DNA from: Schistocerca nitens
Lineage: Eukaryota; Arthropoda; Insecta; Orthoptera; Acrididae
Direction of reading: 5' to 3'
DNA: 64,000 bases
NCBI RefSeq assembly: GCF_023898315.1
Contig: NC_064614.1
Coordinates: 503,828,109 to 503,892,108, forward strand
Shown: piece by piece, positions 21,439 through 32,593 of the stretch
Layout of the letters: every line of letters begins with the position of its first letter
How positions within the stretch are numbered: position 1 is the first letter of the stretch
The notes under the pieces: model-generated
The model's database searches: none
The model's input: the letters and a program-made list of their open reading frames with translations, nothing else
Told to the model about the DNA's origin: nothing
Made by a program: the position numbers and the translations under genes

Positions 21439-22471
21439 CGAGGGGAGTTCAATAAGCAGCGCAACACATTTTTTCTCTAGTGGAATATTCCGGCTTCAGA
21501 CCCTACATTTTCATGAATTTCTGGTAGGTATCGGGGCTATATGTGGCCTTCAAAATGGCGTCTGTAACGCAGGTGCGTCATGAGCAGAGAGCTATCATTA
21601 ATTTTCTTTTGGCGGGAAACCAGAGCATCGCGGATATTCACAGGCGCCTGCAGAATGCCTGCAGGGGACCTGGCAGTGAACAAAAGCACGGTGAGTCGTT
21701 GGGCGAGGCGTCTGCCGTCGTCCAAACAAGGTCGGGCAACCCTGTCTGATCTCACGCATGTCTGTCGGCCGCACACAGCTGTTCTCACGCAAAGTTGGTA
21801 CGTACGAACATTCTCATTCGAGCTGATAAGACAGAGCAAATAAAACACCTCGCCGTTAATCTGGACATTTATGTCGCTAGTGTTTACACACTCGTCCACC
21901 AGTTGGGGTACTCAAGTGTGTGTGCATACTGGGATTCTCGCCGCCTACTAGAAGACCACAAATAATAAAAATGTTTCAAATGGTTCTGAACACTATGGGA
22001 CTTCATCTGAGGTCATCAGTCCCCTAGAACGTAGAACTACTCAAACCTACCTAACCTAAGGACATCACACACATCCATGCCCGAGGGAGGGTTCGAACCT
22101 GCGACCGTAACGGTTGCGCAGTTCCAGATTGTACCACGTAGAACCGCTCGGCCATCCCGGCCGGCTCAAATAATAAAGAAGAGCCACTTGCGCAGAATGA
22201 AGAACGCACTCAGCGGGAAGAAGTACGTGGATGGTGGGGAGGTTATTAATTCAGCAAGACGTTGTCTCCGACGTCGACTAGTAGAGTGGAAGCATGTGGG
22301 CATACAGTCCCTCACAGTAAGGTAGTATGAGAGCGTCGCACTGAACGGAGATATGTTGAGAAGAAGATTTTGTACCTAGAACAGTGGGGAATAATATGGT
22401 ATGTTGGTATCTTGAATAAAACCAAGGTGCTTCAGACAAAAAGTGTAGCATTATTTATTGAACGCCACTCG
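21439..22471 (+). mobile_element. Mariner-type element carrying a SINE
   Basis: The ends CGAGGGGAGTTCAATAAGCA and the inverted GAACGCCACTCG are flanked by TA (21437-21438 and 22472-22473). The first part encodes QVRHEQRAIINFLLAGNQSI followed by ADIHRRLQNAC, the HTH start of a mariner-like transposase. The last part (22190-22330) carries a degraded C-terminus. The middle with the catalytic residues is missing, and a SINE occupies 21970-22166. It is dead. Confidence 0.8.
21970..22166 (-). mobile_element. tRNA-headed SINE, family I, inside the mariner
   Basis: Full length, minus strand. The 11-bp target duplication CAAATAATAAA is at 21959-21969 and 22167-22177. Confidence 0.93.
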
Positions 22472-22473
22472 TA

Positions 22474-22720
22474 ATTCGGCCGCGAAAGAAATGGTTTACA
22501 AAACACTTCTAAGTTTGGTTCTTATCTATTGCTCATAAATTTGTGACACTTAAACGCTTGTCTAATGAAGAAGTAGAAAGGATTCAACGAAAAGGGGTGC
22601 ATTTTCTTACGCGCTCGGTTTGTAAGAGTGAGAGGGTCACAGAGTTGCTCAACAAACCCCAGTGGCAGGTGCTACAAGAGCGATGTTGTGTAACAAGGAG
22701 AGGTTCCTTTGAAAAACCGC
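22474..22720 (+). mobile_element. Non-LTR RT fragment, right of the mariner
   Basis: It continues 21438: KEMVYKTLLSLVLIYCS, then VERIQRKGVHFLTRSVCKSE and RVTELLNKPQWQVLQERCCV. These match the LINE C-terminal pattern (VQRRAARFV...SVT-ML--L-W--LQ-RR). One stop and small frame changes are present. Confidence 0.75.
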
Positions 22721-23850
22721 CTAACGTGGAAATAAGACGTAGTTTCATCAGAGTGTTAAATTTGGGGCAGAGTTTGGTCTCAGGATGCAGGACCTATACT
22801 CATACAAGGGAGACGCGTGGCGACACTGCCGTAGCGGGCCGGCGGCAGGGTTTCGTTCAGCTTTTAATGAAGTTCCGTCCCGAGAGGCGCGCCGCGGTCT
22901 GAGGCGACCAACTTTATTCGCACCCGAAACTTGCTGCGAGGCTGCGCGGGTGGCAAACAGTGCAGGCGCCGCCCGTCGCACGTCACACGGGCCGCTGGCC
23001 GCCACACGCTGCCTCCGCCCGTCTCCTGCGTGGCTTACTGCCTCGCTTATTAAACCACGAATGGCAATTATTTCTTCAAGTTATGCTGCGTATCTGTCCC
23101 TACTAATAACGCTTAACGCCAGCTTTCCAAACAAGGCCCATGTGATGTAGTCGATCTAAAGGAAATAGCGAACTCTTTGTTATGAGGCTGAAAAGGAGTG
23201 GAGCGTACTGTACTCGGATATACGCTGGTGAACCACGACATAATGATCATTGTCCTTCGTGGTGGCGTTGCGGCCGTGTCACGCTATAAGGAATGGAAGG
23301 CGGGGGGGGGGGGGGGGCGCGGCAAGGAACTACCCTATTATCGGATACCGTTTTTAAACTGAAGTTTACCAGTAAATTAGCAGGCCTCAAATTATGGAAA
23401 ATGTTATTTATTATTACAGCGGAATATTTAAATACTACCCTTGTAAAAAATCTCCCGAATATTTTCTCATTTTGTAATAGCAGTAAATGGAATTAAAACG
23501 GGTAATTTTTATCTCCTAAAATAGGGTTCCTAATTCCGTATTTACGTGTTTCCTAATTACGGGTTCCAGATAAACGCTTAAATTTAGTGAATTTGTAGCG
23601 TAGCCTTTATTCGTACAAAATTTTTGTTTCAGAAGCAAGGAGTGCTGCATAATTTTCGGTTACTATACAGACGTTTCAACTATAACAAGAAGAATCTTTT
23701 AGTCTTTCTGCTCTTCGACACAGAAGTGACATTTACAATCTTTCCAAGTATCTTCGTCAATACCTGCACAAAGCTCACAACACCAGCGAAACCAATAGAT
23801 GCATTTGATCCACGTCTCTGTGTATCAGTTGACTACAGTTAATCGCAGTA
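22721..23850. other. GC-rich patch and unassigned sequence
   Basis: About 22800-23045 is strongly CpG-rich, with open frames on both strands caused by composition. The rest is AT-rich with a poly-G run at 23301-23317. No coding signature. Confidence 0.3.
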
Positions 23851-23851
23851 T

Positions 23852-24260
23852 GTGTACTCCTCCTCCTCTTCATATTCAGATGATAAATATTTCAACGTGG
23901 TTTCGTCAGCACTTGAATCGGAGTCTACCACCCCATGGTCGTGCTACTTCACGAATCTCTGTTTCTTTCTTACCATGTGCTTTCTTTTGTTAGCCCCATA
24001 TGTTGAATATCTGACAGACGCATCACATGAAGCTCCCGGAGTATATTTTGTTGAAGTCCCTGTAGTCTTAGTACGTTTTGGTGCTTCCTCTCTTTGTCTC
24101 TTTGACTAGGGACTAGTCAAAAGCCTTTTTAAAAGGAGATGGCGTCAAAACTGCTGCTTTACCTACCCTTCGTGTTGGGTCTGATGGTGGAAGCAGAGGT
24201 GGTGAGCTGAATTCAAAAGTAGAAACAACAGTTTCTTCCTTATTCCAGTAACTGGAGCCG
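23852..24260 (-). pseudogene. Possible C-terminal tail of a pogo/Tigger-like transposase
   Basis: On the minus strand a discontinuous frame reads GKAAVLTPSPFKKAFD, a stop, then KRQREEAPKRTKTTGTST and, after another stop, DSDSSADETTLKYLSSEYEE. A VLT-TP-K box followed by a Lys-rich stretch and an acidic end is typical of pogo-type tails. There is no DDE core to confirm it. It may be something else. Confidence 0.3.
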
Positions 24261-24561
24261 ACAATGGCCCCGCAACAATTGTGTATCAGATGACCTCTGC
24301 TACTCGCTGTTGGAGCGACCTACGGAGTGCAGTACCAAGAGAGAGAGAGATATATAGCTACACGGAACTAGGCAACCACCCGTAATATGGGCATTTTATC
24401 CTATACAGGGTGAGTCATCTAAAATTTGCACTGCAAATATTTAGGAAATGGGACGTGCTACTGATGTCCCGTTTTCACAAAATGGATTGGTGGTCAGGGG
24501 CTGGTATTATTACCAGTAAAGAGATTATAATAATGTCTAGAAAGTTTATATTTTGTGTAAA
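24261..24561. other. Unassigned sequence
   Basis: A short AG-repeat tract lies at about 24340. A transposon-like end motif (CAGGGTGAGTCATC) lies at 24406, but no partner end was found. Confidence 0.3.
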
Positions 24562-24615
24562 CTGACACTTTTTTAAATGGAACAATGCCTGACACTTTTT
24601 TAAATGGAACAATGC
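24562..24615 (+). repeat. 27-bp tandem duplication
   Basis: The unit, starting CTGACACTTTTTTAAATGGA, is present twice in immediate succession without mismatch (24562-24588 and 24589-24615). Confidence 0.95.
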
Positions 24616-24769
24616 CTATTGACGTTAACAGACTAAAAATAGGGTAAATTAGAATATCAGTGGTGTTTTGTTGCGGACAGACAGATGCATCAGTTGTGTA
24701 ATATACCTCGTTTAGTGATGAAGCCACATTTACGAATCATGGCAAGTAAAACCGCCAAACTACACACTA

Positions 24770-25330
24770 TTGGTATGTTGAAATCCCCATTGGCTTCGCC
24801 AGGTGGAACGTCAGCGTCCATGGGTTGCAGATGTGTGGCATGGAATAGTAAATCATCAGCTCTTATGGCAGTTTTTCGTAGGCGGAACACTGAATGCGCA
24901 CAAATATCGCAACCTCCTAACAGACTATCGTTCACGGATGCCAGAAGACGCTCCTCTGCAGACTACGAGGAACCTGTGGTAACAGCATGACGGCTGCCCA
25001 GCTCATAGTGCACGAAGTACAACAGCACGCCTTCACCAATTGTTTCCAAACCGTTGACTGGACGCAGAGGACGTGTAACTGGAACGGCTTGTTCCCTAGA
25101 TTTAAAGCATGTAGACTTTTCTCTATGAGGAAAGCTGAAAGACGCTGTCTACAAGGATATACTAACCACAGACAATTACATGCAACGACGTATTACTGCA
25201 GCCAGCTCGGAAATCTCCGCTGAAATGCTGGACTTGTGCAGCAGTCGTTCCATACCAGACTGGAAGCGTATATTGCCATTTTCGGTGTTCATTTTGAACA
25301 CAACCTGTGATGGTCAGTTGCCTTGTTACT
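24770..25330 (+). pseudogene. Tc1/mariner-type transposase fossil
   Basis: One frame reads GIVNHQLLWQFFVGGTLNAH, then KYRNLLTDY, and a shifted frame reads QHDGCPAHSARSTTA, the second catalytic-Asp block. Past this block it decays with several stops, but still follows an ISAEMLD-like C-terminus near 25210. No terminal repeats are defined. Confidence 0.7.
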
Positions 25331-26058
25331 GCTCAAATCCACACCACTAGTGTATGTACTTGTGCTGTTCTTTAGTTTCTGTTTCCCCAAGTATTACACA
25401 AGTGTCGGTGTGGGAATGTTTCAAAACACGGTGTCGCTCAAACGACTCAAACTAGAATCCTGCAACAAACACCACTGACATTTTCACTTTACCAGTTTGT
25501 TATTGTTAATAGGCATTGTTCCGTCTCAAAAGAGTATGTTTGAACAAAAATAGACACATTACTATTCTTAGACTCTGTTTTTTGGCTAACAATACGAACC
25601 TCTGACTGCCAAACCATTCCGTGAAAACCGCACATCAATAGCACTTTTATTTTTCGCAATATTTGCGGTGGAAGTTTCAGCTGATTTACTCATTTTAAAC
25701 AGAACAGGGACGAATAGTGGAATCAATCTCCGTGCACGGACGAAGGTTGATACGGGGTGTATTATTCTAAAAGGTACGTGAATTTATGCGACTATTCTTT
25801 TATGTCTGATAGATATGCTCTGGTAATGTTTGTGATATTCACAATGAAATATCTAATGCCCAAAGTATAAGTTCCAAACTCTATCTGCCTCCAACATATC
25901 TATATGGTACAAAACAGTACACACTTTTATAGACCTTGCGCAACGGAGGGAGGAAAAGGGCCTTGATACCTTACGACAGTACGTAACACCTAAATGAAGA
26001 GTTTCGTGAAAGCAACAGGTTGACTGAGCATGTACTAGACTTCTGCTTATAGCGTCCA
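25331..26058. other. Unassigned sequence
   Basis: No feature recognised. Confidence 0.35.
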
Positions 26059-26162
26059 GCAGAGCATTTAGGCAGTTTCCCCTATAGCGTGCACAAAAAC
26101 TGAGGTATCGGCAGAGCATTTAGGCAGTTTCCCCTATAGCGTACACAAAAACTGAGGTATCG
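26059..26162 (+). repeat. 52-bp tandem duplication
   Basis: The unit, beginning GCAGAGCATTTAGGCAGTTT, occurs at 26059-26110 and 26111-26162 with one mismatch: a recent local duplication. Confidence 0.95.
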
Positions 26163-26989
26163 GATGTTAGTTATCTGGATAAAAAATTGTTTATCAGAAG
26201 CCTAATATTCTGCCAGCCGTATAATGATACCAGTTCAGTAAGGCAGTGTCTCTACAAGTCTCGTATTAGCTTATAACAACACAGTATCATACGTAGCCTT
26301 AGCCTTAAACAATTCCGGTAAGCTAACTACTATACAAAGAGATTGCTGTACTTGCTAATGATAATAAAATCAGCGCCCACTCTGTAACTAAATGCTTCTT
26401 CGTGAAAACACCTTGGGGGAACATTCTTGAGTTCCACAACAACACAAGTTGGCGACATTGTATGTGGGACATTTAAGTAAAGTTTGTATGCAGAAGGATA
26501 CACTACTAGTTAATAAAGTAGTAATACATGCTTATAACTAAACTAATGTATTTCACTTGCTAAGCAATGAACGCAATGAATGAAATCGTAACAATAAGAT
26601 AACCGACTCTTCTTGTTACATCACCAAGACAATAATATTGAGCACGTAATCCAGAATCATCTGATACATAGCTTTAGCAAAACGTTTCCGATAGTATGTG
26701 AACCAGTATATTAAAACTGGTTATTACAAGATCTCAAAAAGTAGTAAAAAATACATACACGCCTGGAGAAAAAATTCAACACACTCAAGGATAACGTCAT
26801 TTTATTGACAAGTAAGGTGACAGGTAATTCCTCTTTGTAGGTGTAATCTCGTATGATAATAAAATTATTATAAAATTAAACCAAATGAGACACACACATC
26901 ACAGTAAAGAGTGCCCAAACAAACAATCGCGTCAACACACAGTATACCATCCCCCCCCCCCCCCTTCCACACTTTCTGGCGGGGCACTC
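26163..26989. other. Unassigned AT-rich sequence
   Basis: Only a poly-C run at about 26950-26963 stands out. Confidence 0.35.
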
Positions 26990-27260
26990 CCACGCAATAG
27001 ATTATAAATGTCATCCTACCAGAGATTGTTCCTAGCATCTTGTGTGTTTTGTTGGAATTTGGCAATGGATCTTGCCAGTCCATGGGAACGAGTAAGTCCC
27101 CGCTTCATCAAGTCTCGGCGTTTAATTTTCGAGCGATCTGATGATCTTTCTGGCCAGGGCAGTTGCTGTACACCAGAAAGAGCACGTTGCGTCGCATTAT
27201 CCATATGTGGACGTGCACTGGTCTGCAACTATCTCCCACACTTCTTCGCATATAGTTAAT
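26990..27260 (-). pseudogene. Tc1-like transposase C-terminal fragment
   Basis: The minus-strand frame 27228-27016 reads SARPHMDNATQRALSGVQQL then PWPERSSDRSKIKRRDLMKR. This follows the Tc1 pattern NARPHTA-VTQ-AL, PWPA-SPDLSPIEHVWDLMKR. Key residues are changed (SPD to SSD; E of the third block to K), so it is inactive. Confidence 0.75.
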
Positions 27261-27890
27261 TATTCGTTGAATTCTCGGACGTATAAAACAAAATGATTAG
27301 AAGTTACAGTTCATAATCATACTCTGTCTGACGCTCACTGCGAAGTTAGTACCTGGAATAAAATCTCTGTGGGTCTGCAAAATTCCGGCGATCGTCGATT
27401 CTGAAAATTCTTAAAATAATCAGGGGACAATAATACGCTGTGGGGGAAACCGTCTTGGGTACTATGACGTACTCACTCTGCAGCATTGGAATCAGTGTCC
27501 AAGTTGTGTATCAACTTCGATAAAATCCAGAATTTAATCTCTTAAAACTCTTTTAACGACCGTGGTGCAGGCTCTACTGGTTTCTCAGGATACATAGTTC
27601 CCTACGAGTTACGAGACATCATAGAATACTCCGAGCCACAAACAAGGCAGAAGATAAAATAACCAACGAATTGAACGTAGCTTTTCCATTCATGAAATTA
27701 TAATTTTCCATAAATGATTTTCCTAGCTAAATTCTAGTACACATCATCCTCTTGTATGAGATGAAATGTTACCACAATTAATTAAATTTCATTCCGTATT
27801 CAAAATGACAGCTTACAACAATGACATTAGTTACAGTTTCACAGCGTTCCTACTTCCCGTAATTCTGAATCAGAAGTAGTTCGTATTCCA
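27261..27890. other. Unassigned AT-rich sequence
   Basis: No recognisable feature. Confidence 0.35.
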
Positions 27891-27902
27891 CATAATATCC
27901 AT

Positions 27903-28206
27903 GTTGTTGTTGTGGTCTTCAGTCCAGAGACTGGTTTGATTCAGCTCTCCGTGCTATTCTATCCTGTGCAAGCTTCTTCATCTCCCAGTACCTACGGCAA
28001 CCTACATCCTTCTGAATCTGCTTAGTGTATTCATCTCTTGGCCTCCCTCTACGATTTTTACCATCCACACTGCCCTCCAGTACTAAATTGGTGATCCCTT
28101 GATGCCTCATGCTTCTTCTAGTCAAGTAGTGCCACACATTTCTCTTCTCCCCAGTTCTATTCAGTACCTCGTCATTAGTTATGTGATCTATCCATCTAAT
28201 CTTCAG
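27903..28206 (-). mobile_element. LINE-tail element, second copy
   Basis: Same family as 17-353, opposite strand. The frame reads LKIRWIDHITNDEVLNR and ends with RAESNQSLD, a stop and an ACAACAACA tail. It has a 21-bp in-frame gap relative to the first copy (RRSMRHQG against RRGDRLVGHVLRHQG). The 12-bp duplication CATAATATCCAT at 27891-27902 and 28207-28218 defines the ends. It starts at the same base (CTGAAGATT) as the first copy. Confidence 0.9.
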
Positions 28207-28429
28207 CATAATATCCATAGAGTTTTTATATCACGAGTCAAAGATAATCTGTCTCTCGAGTCGTAAGGAGTATTTTAGCCGTATTAATGTTTTTGTTGGG
28301 TTATGTAATATTTGCTGAAAATTTTGAAGAAATGCGAACCGTAATTAGAGGAGATGATTCCCGACATCAAGCACGTTGGGATTGGATACGCGCGTGCCAA
28401 GGGCGAAATGAACAGAGCGCCACCCAACC

Positions 28430-28800
28430 AATCCCTCATAATTCCAGGGCAGCAGTCCATGACATGCTGTGGCGCTGGCGATAGCGTAGCCGGAGGCACA
28501 AACTCAGGCGGCACAACTTCAGGAGCTGGTGATAGCCTAACCAGGGGCACACGTGCAAGCTGCAAGCATGTGGTTCCCAACGGTACCTGATGAGTGGTGA
28601 AACATTTGTCCGGATTTCGACCCATCGCCGCTCGCACAATGCATGAATCTTGACATGCGCCTTTCGTATGCAGATGTCCAGAACCTGGCCTGTAGGTGTG
28701 GGGATTTTCCACAGACCACTGTTGAAAGCAGGACACACTGCAGAAACATTGTGCTCAAACTGTGCAGCAATCAGTCGATAAATCAATCAGCTTCCTTCAG
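28430..28800 (-). pseudogene. Probable Tc1-like transposase N-terminal fragment
   Basis: The minus-strand frame 28736-28284 contains QQWSVENPHTYRPGSGHLHT and later RVPLVRLSP. These resemble the region between the HTH domain and catalytic core of Tc1-like proteins (RRPGSGRxR, RVPLxRLPLTPRH). There is no catalytic block, so the call is tentative. Confidence 0.4.
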
Positions 28801-28899
28801 ACCCACAGTGCAACTCCGTTCAAATGGCTAATTCGACAGGACCACAAACTCCTCAGTAGGGTGTTGCTGTACCCTAGACTGAATGCTGTAAACACTGTT

Positions 28900-29025
28900 A
28901 AAAAATGGCTCTGAGCACTATGGGACTTAACATCTATGGTCATCAGTCCCCTAGAACTTAGAACTAGGTAAACCTAAGTAACCTAAGGACATCACACAAC
29001 ACCCAGTCATCACGAGGCAGAGAAA
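28900..29025 (-). mobile_element. tRNA-headed SINE, family III, 5' truncated
   Basis: The tail is shared with family I, and the next segment (CCCAGTCATCACGAGGCAGA) is the family III neck. The tRNA-like head is missing. The 10-bp duplication AAACACTGTT at 28890-28899 and 29026-29035 shows truncation at insertion. Confidence 0.9.
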
Positions 29026-29035
29026 AAACACTGTT

Positions 29036-30838
29036 CACTACTAAACTCAACACAGTTACTGCCTGCACAGTCAAAACATATGGTATAGAGCCAGGTCTTC
29101 CTGAGCACAATCTGAACACCGATGACTATGACAAATGAATCATTAATACCATAACCCCTCATTATGCACATATTGTACGCTGGTGGCACTGTACACAGTC
29201 CATGAGGGTTCTGTATTTTTTCCAGCAGTGCATTACAAATCATGAAAAAGAAGTAAAATATTTTGAGAGAAAGCGAAAGGCAAATTGATAGGCAACTTTC
29301 GTCGCTCCCCTTTAAGGAATTAAGAATATTTAGAACGTACTCTGCAAAAAACCAACAGAAGACATCCCTAATTTTATCATCGCACCCTAATATATTGCTA
29401 AACATACTAAATTATTCAATAAGACGAGAAAAGAGCTAACTCCAGCAGAAAAGTTTGAATGCTTAGGCCAATTAACGATAATGCCTTACAGCTGACAGTA
29501 TGTAATTGTATTATAGGTGCTTGAGGAGCCTGATAGTGAATTCACCATTGCTACCTGGCCTACAAAATTCTCCGTATCGGATCCAAATGTAATGTATCTC
29601 GTACTATCAGGAATTAGCTCTGCTCTCACAAACAACCTGCCCGTGCAACATACGACCAGGAGACTACGAGGATTTGTTGAATCCATGCTATGGAGAATCG
29701 GCTCTGTAACGTGTTCGAGTAGTGAACAACGAACTACTAAGCAGGTTGTCATATTCATTTTATCATCCGTGTGTGATGTGTTGTTTAAGTTTGATCAGTC
29801 AAGAGCCTACACTGTGGCATTTTATGTCGAGTGTCTCTGACCATTCAAGCATATCAGTGTAGAATTAACAATTACAGGTCACAGACCTGCAGCTGTGAAT
29901 TGATAGGTATGCCTAAACATACCTTGTATGTATTTGACGAATATATTAAACAGGTAATCGACATAAGATCCAATAGTTTCTATATCATTATCTATAGACG
30001 GGGAGAATGGCCTCTACTTCACAATATATACCAAGCCAAAATAGATGACTACCAAAACACAGAATGTCTCAAGCAAGATCGTGATTTCAATGGCAATGAA
30101 ATAGTTAAGCAGGAACGAGTAATATCACTAAAAACTATAACAAGATCAAGTTGTAGAGTTACCAATAATGCAAGTAGTTCATAGTGTTCGGAAGATCACT
30201 GACAACAGAACTACTAATGTAAGACATTTTTTTCTGAATGTAATGTGGAGGCGTAGTCGGGCATCCAGTGCCATGCTCTTCTCAGGTATTCTAAGTAAGA
30301 GTAATGGACCCTGATGAGATCGATGGGTATGCGCTGTTGGCTGCTGGCACTGCGCCGCTCTTTGCATCCATGTGGTTCTAGGAAAATTTTGTTGATGACA
30401 CGGTGGTCAGGAAACGATCAGAGAAAGAAAATATTGTTATGGCCGAAAGACTTCCATGTGTGTTGATAATGTAATATAGGACAGAGTACGGCACTAGTAG
30501 TCTCATTTTTGTGGCATAGTGAGTAGTTATAGTAAGTAGTCATACTTTATTATTTTTACGATAATGATGGATTCATTTTTTTTCTATATAACCCTCCGTC
30601 ACCCACGAGGGGGCCTGGCGGACACCACGGGCACTTTTTCCCTGCCCATCGCCATCTTGTTTCCTACTGCCCCCTGCTTGAAAAGCTTCCTCCTCAGCAG
30701 CGCTCTAGCGGTTGACAAGGCGGCATCGATCCTGCAGTTCAGTAATCAGTGGCGGCCGTTGTGTAAGAGGACCAGAGCACGTGAACACATTAACTTTTGG
30801 CACCTTATGGATTTCTACATTATTTTTCTTTGAATGCT
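29036..30838. other. Unassigned sequence
   Basis: Several open frames (29517-29840 +, 29831-30184 +, 29010-29405 -) have no signature I recognise. A host exon cannot be excluded. Confidence 0.3.
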
Positions 30839-31040
30839 ATTAAATTTTGTGGTACGTTCCTGTGGGACCAAAATGCTGAGGTCATCGGTCCCTAGGCTTA
30901 CAAACTATTTAATCTAACTTAAACTAACTTACACTAAGGACAACAAACACACCCGTGCCCGAAGGAAGACTAGAACCTCAGACAGGGGCAGCCGCGCGAA
31001 CCGTGGCAAGGCGCCAAGACCGCACCGCTACCCCGCGCGG
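30839..31040 (-). mobile_element. tRNA-headed SINE, family II
   Basis: Full length on the minus strand, including the head whose complement is CCGCGCGGGGTAGCGGTGCG. The short duplication TGAATGCT is at 30831-30838 and 31041-31048. Confidence 0.9.
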
Positions 31041-31048
31041 TGAATGCT

Positions 31049-32059
31049 GTAAACGTAATGTAAATGTGGTAATCTGAAATACACGGCACTAAATGTACTG
31101 CCCTGTGCTACACTGCTCTCTAGACTCGGTGAAACTTGGCAATAGGGTTGTAGCGCACCTTTACTTGTGCACACTTTAAGGAGCTTCTGCGCATGTGCAA
31201 CTGGCTTGACATAAATGTCTTATAGGCCAAATACATATGGATTTGACAAACAATGTGCACGGTTCAAGGCGTGCACTGCCAGCTAGCTCTTACCGCTCAA
31301 CTACAAGCTTATGGGAAAGCCACCAGGTGGTAGCACAGTACAGCAGACATTTATTCACCCTCGCCTGGCATAAATGCAGCTATGCGGTAGCACACTCCAC
31401 AGATATGCCAGTTCATTCACAATATGGTAAATTAGATCGGACGTCAGTATTTGATATAGTTATGCTGATAGAAAACCCTATTTTGCGGGATTCTGGATGA
31501 GATATAGTACATTAAATGTTGAATTTTATCATCCAGTAATCCATTTGAGGCGCTGAGGGCCATAGAGTACATCATCGTCAGTTGTGAGACAGTAGCATTT
31601 ATTCACCCTTCTGACATCTGGGCCATGTTTATTTGTAGTATATATGTATGTATTATGAACCTTCACGAAAAGATGTCACACTTATTTCAGACGGAGTGCT
31701 TTTGGCTTTGTGGCTCTCTGCGCCTCATTTGTGTTCTACTCAAGTGATCTTGTTGGTAGATATTTCTACTTGTATTTGTGTTTGAGGTTGGTTGTTTAAT
31801 GTGCAGGAATCGGCTTTCCTGTGTAGTGTCAACATGAACTCTGTTGAACCTGTATTAAGAGCTAACAAAAAAAAAAATACACAGGAAAAGTTAGCCACAA
31901 AGCAATTAGGGCCAGACCCGTTGTCTGAGAGAGTGACGAAATCACATAAGCGTGACCACAAGCGAACATTTAAAAAATAAGTGCATAATAAGAGTAAGTT
32001 ATTGTGTGGATGCAACTTAAGAACGCCAGATTTTCAGCCCGGAATTTAATTCGTTAAAT
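31049..32059. other. Unassigned sequence
   Basis: No gene or repeat recognised. Short frames (31237-31500, 31740-32015) lack signatures. Confidence 0.3.
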
Positions 32060-32073
32060 AGTTCATGAATTAG

Positions 32074-32261
32074 CCGGCCGCGGTGGCCGTGCGGTTCTAG
32101 CGCAGCAGGCCGGAACCACGGTGCTGCTACGGTCGCAGGTTCGAATCCTGCCTCGGGCATGGATGTGTGTGATGTCCTTAGGTTAGTTAGGTTTAAGTAG
32201 TTCTAAGTTCTAGGGGACTGATGACCTAAGATGTTAAGTCCCATAGTGCTCAGAGCCAGCC
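32074..32261 (+). mobile_element. tRNA-headed SINE, family I
   Basis: Full head GCCGGCCGCGGTGGCCGTGC, B-box GGTTCGAATCCTGC and complete tail. The 14-bp duplication AGTTCATGAATTAG is at 32060-32073 and 32262-32275. Confidence 0.95.
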
Positions 32262-32540
32262 AGTTCATGAATTAGGGATCTTGTACATTTGTCCAAAAAA
32301 AAAAAAAGCATGAAGACTCCCACTTACCTAAGAATGCGAAACGAAAAATAGCTAAAGCTTAAACATTATTTCGTTCTTGCCATAATCTGTAGTTCATTAT
32401 ATGCAAAGAAACAAAATTCCACAAAAACAATTCTTCCTTTTTCAGAAAAGTTATGCATAGTATTATTATTATTATCATTTTTAAGTCATTATTATTATTA
32501 TTCTTTACTTTCTCAGACGTTAAGTCTGGTTAAAAATGAA

Positions 32541-32571
32541 AAGTGACGCGGACCTTGATCAGGCGTCACTT
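32541..32571 (-). other. 3'-UTR hairpin of the R4-like element
   Basis: Perfect 9-bp stem AAGTGACGC / GCGTCACTT around a 13-nt loop, close to the element's 3' end. R2/R4 reverse transcriptases recognise structured 3'-UTR RNA, so this may be the recognition hairpin. Confidence 0.6.
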
Positions 32572-32593
32572 CCTTTTAACTGTATGGTATGTG

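Noticed and set aside
29517-30184. Two adjacent plus-strand frames as exons
   Set aside because: No signature, and codon content looks like background. Left unassigned.
32541-32571. Rho-independent terminator
   Set aside because: The hairpin is in a eukaryotic retroelement 3' UTR. Bacterial termination does not apply.
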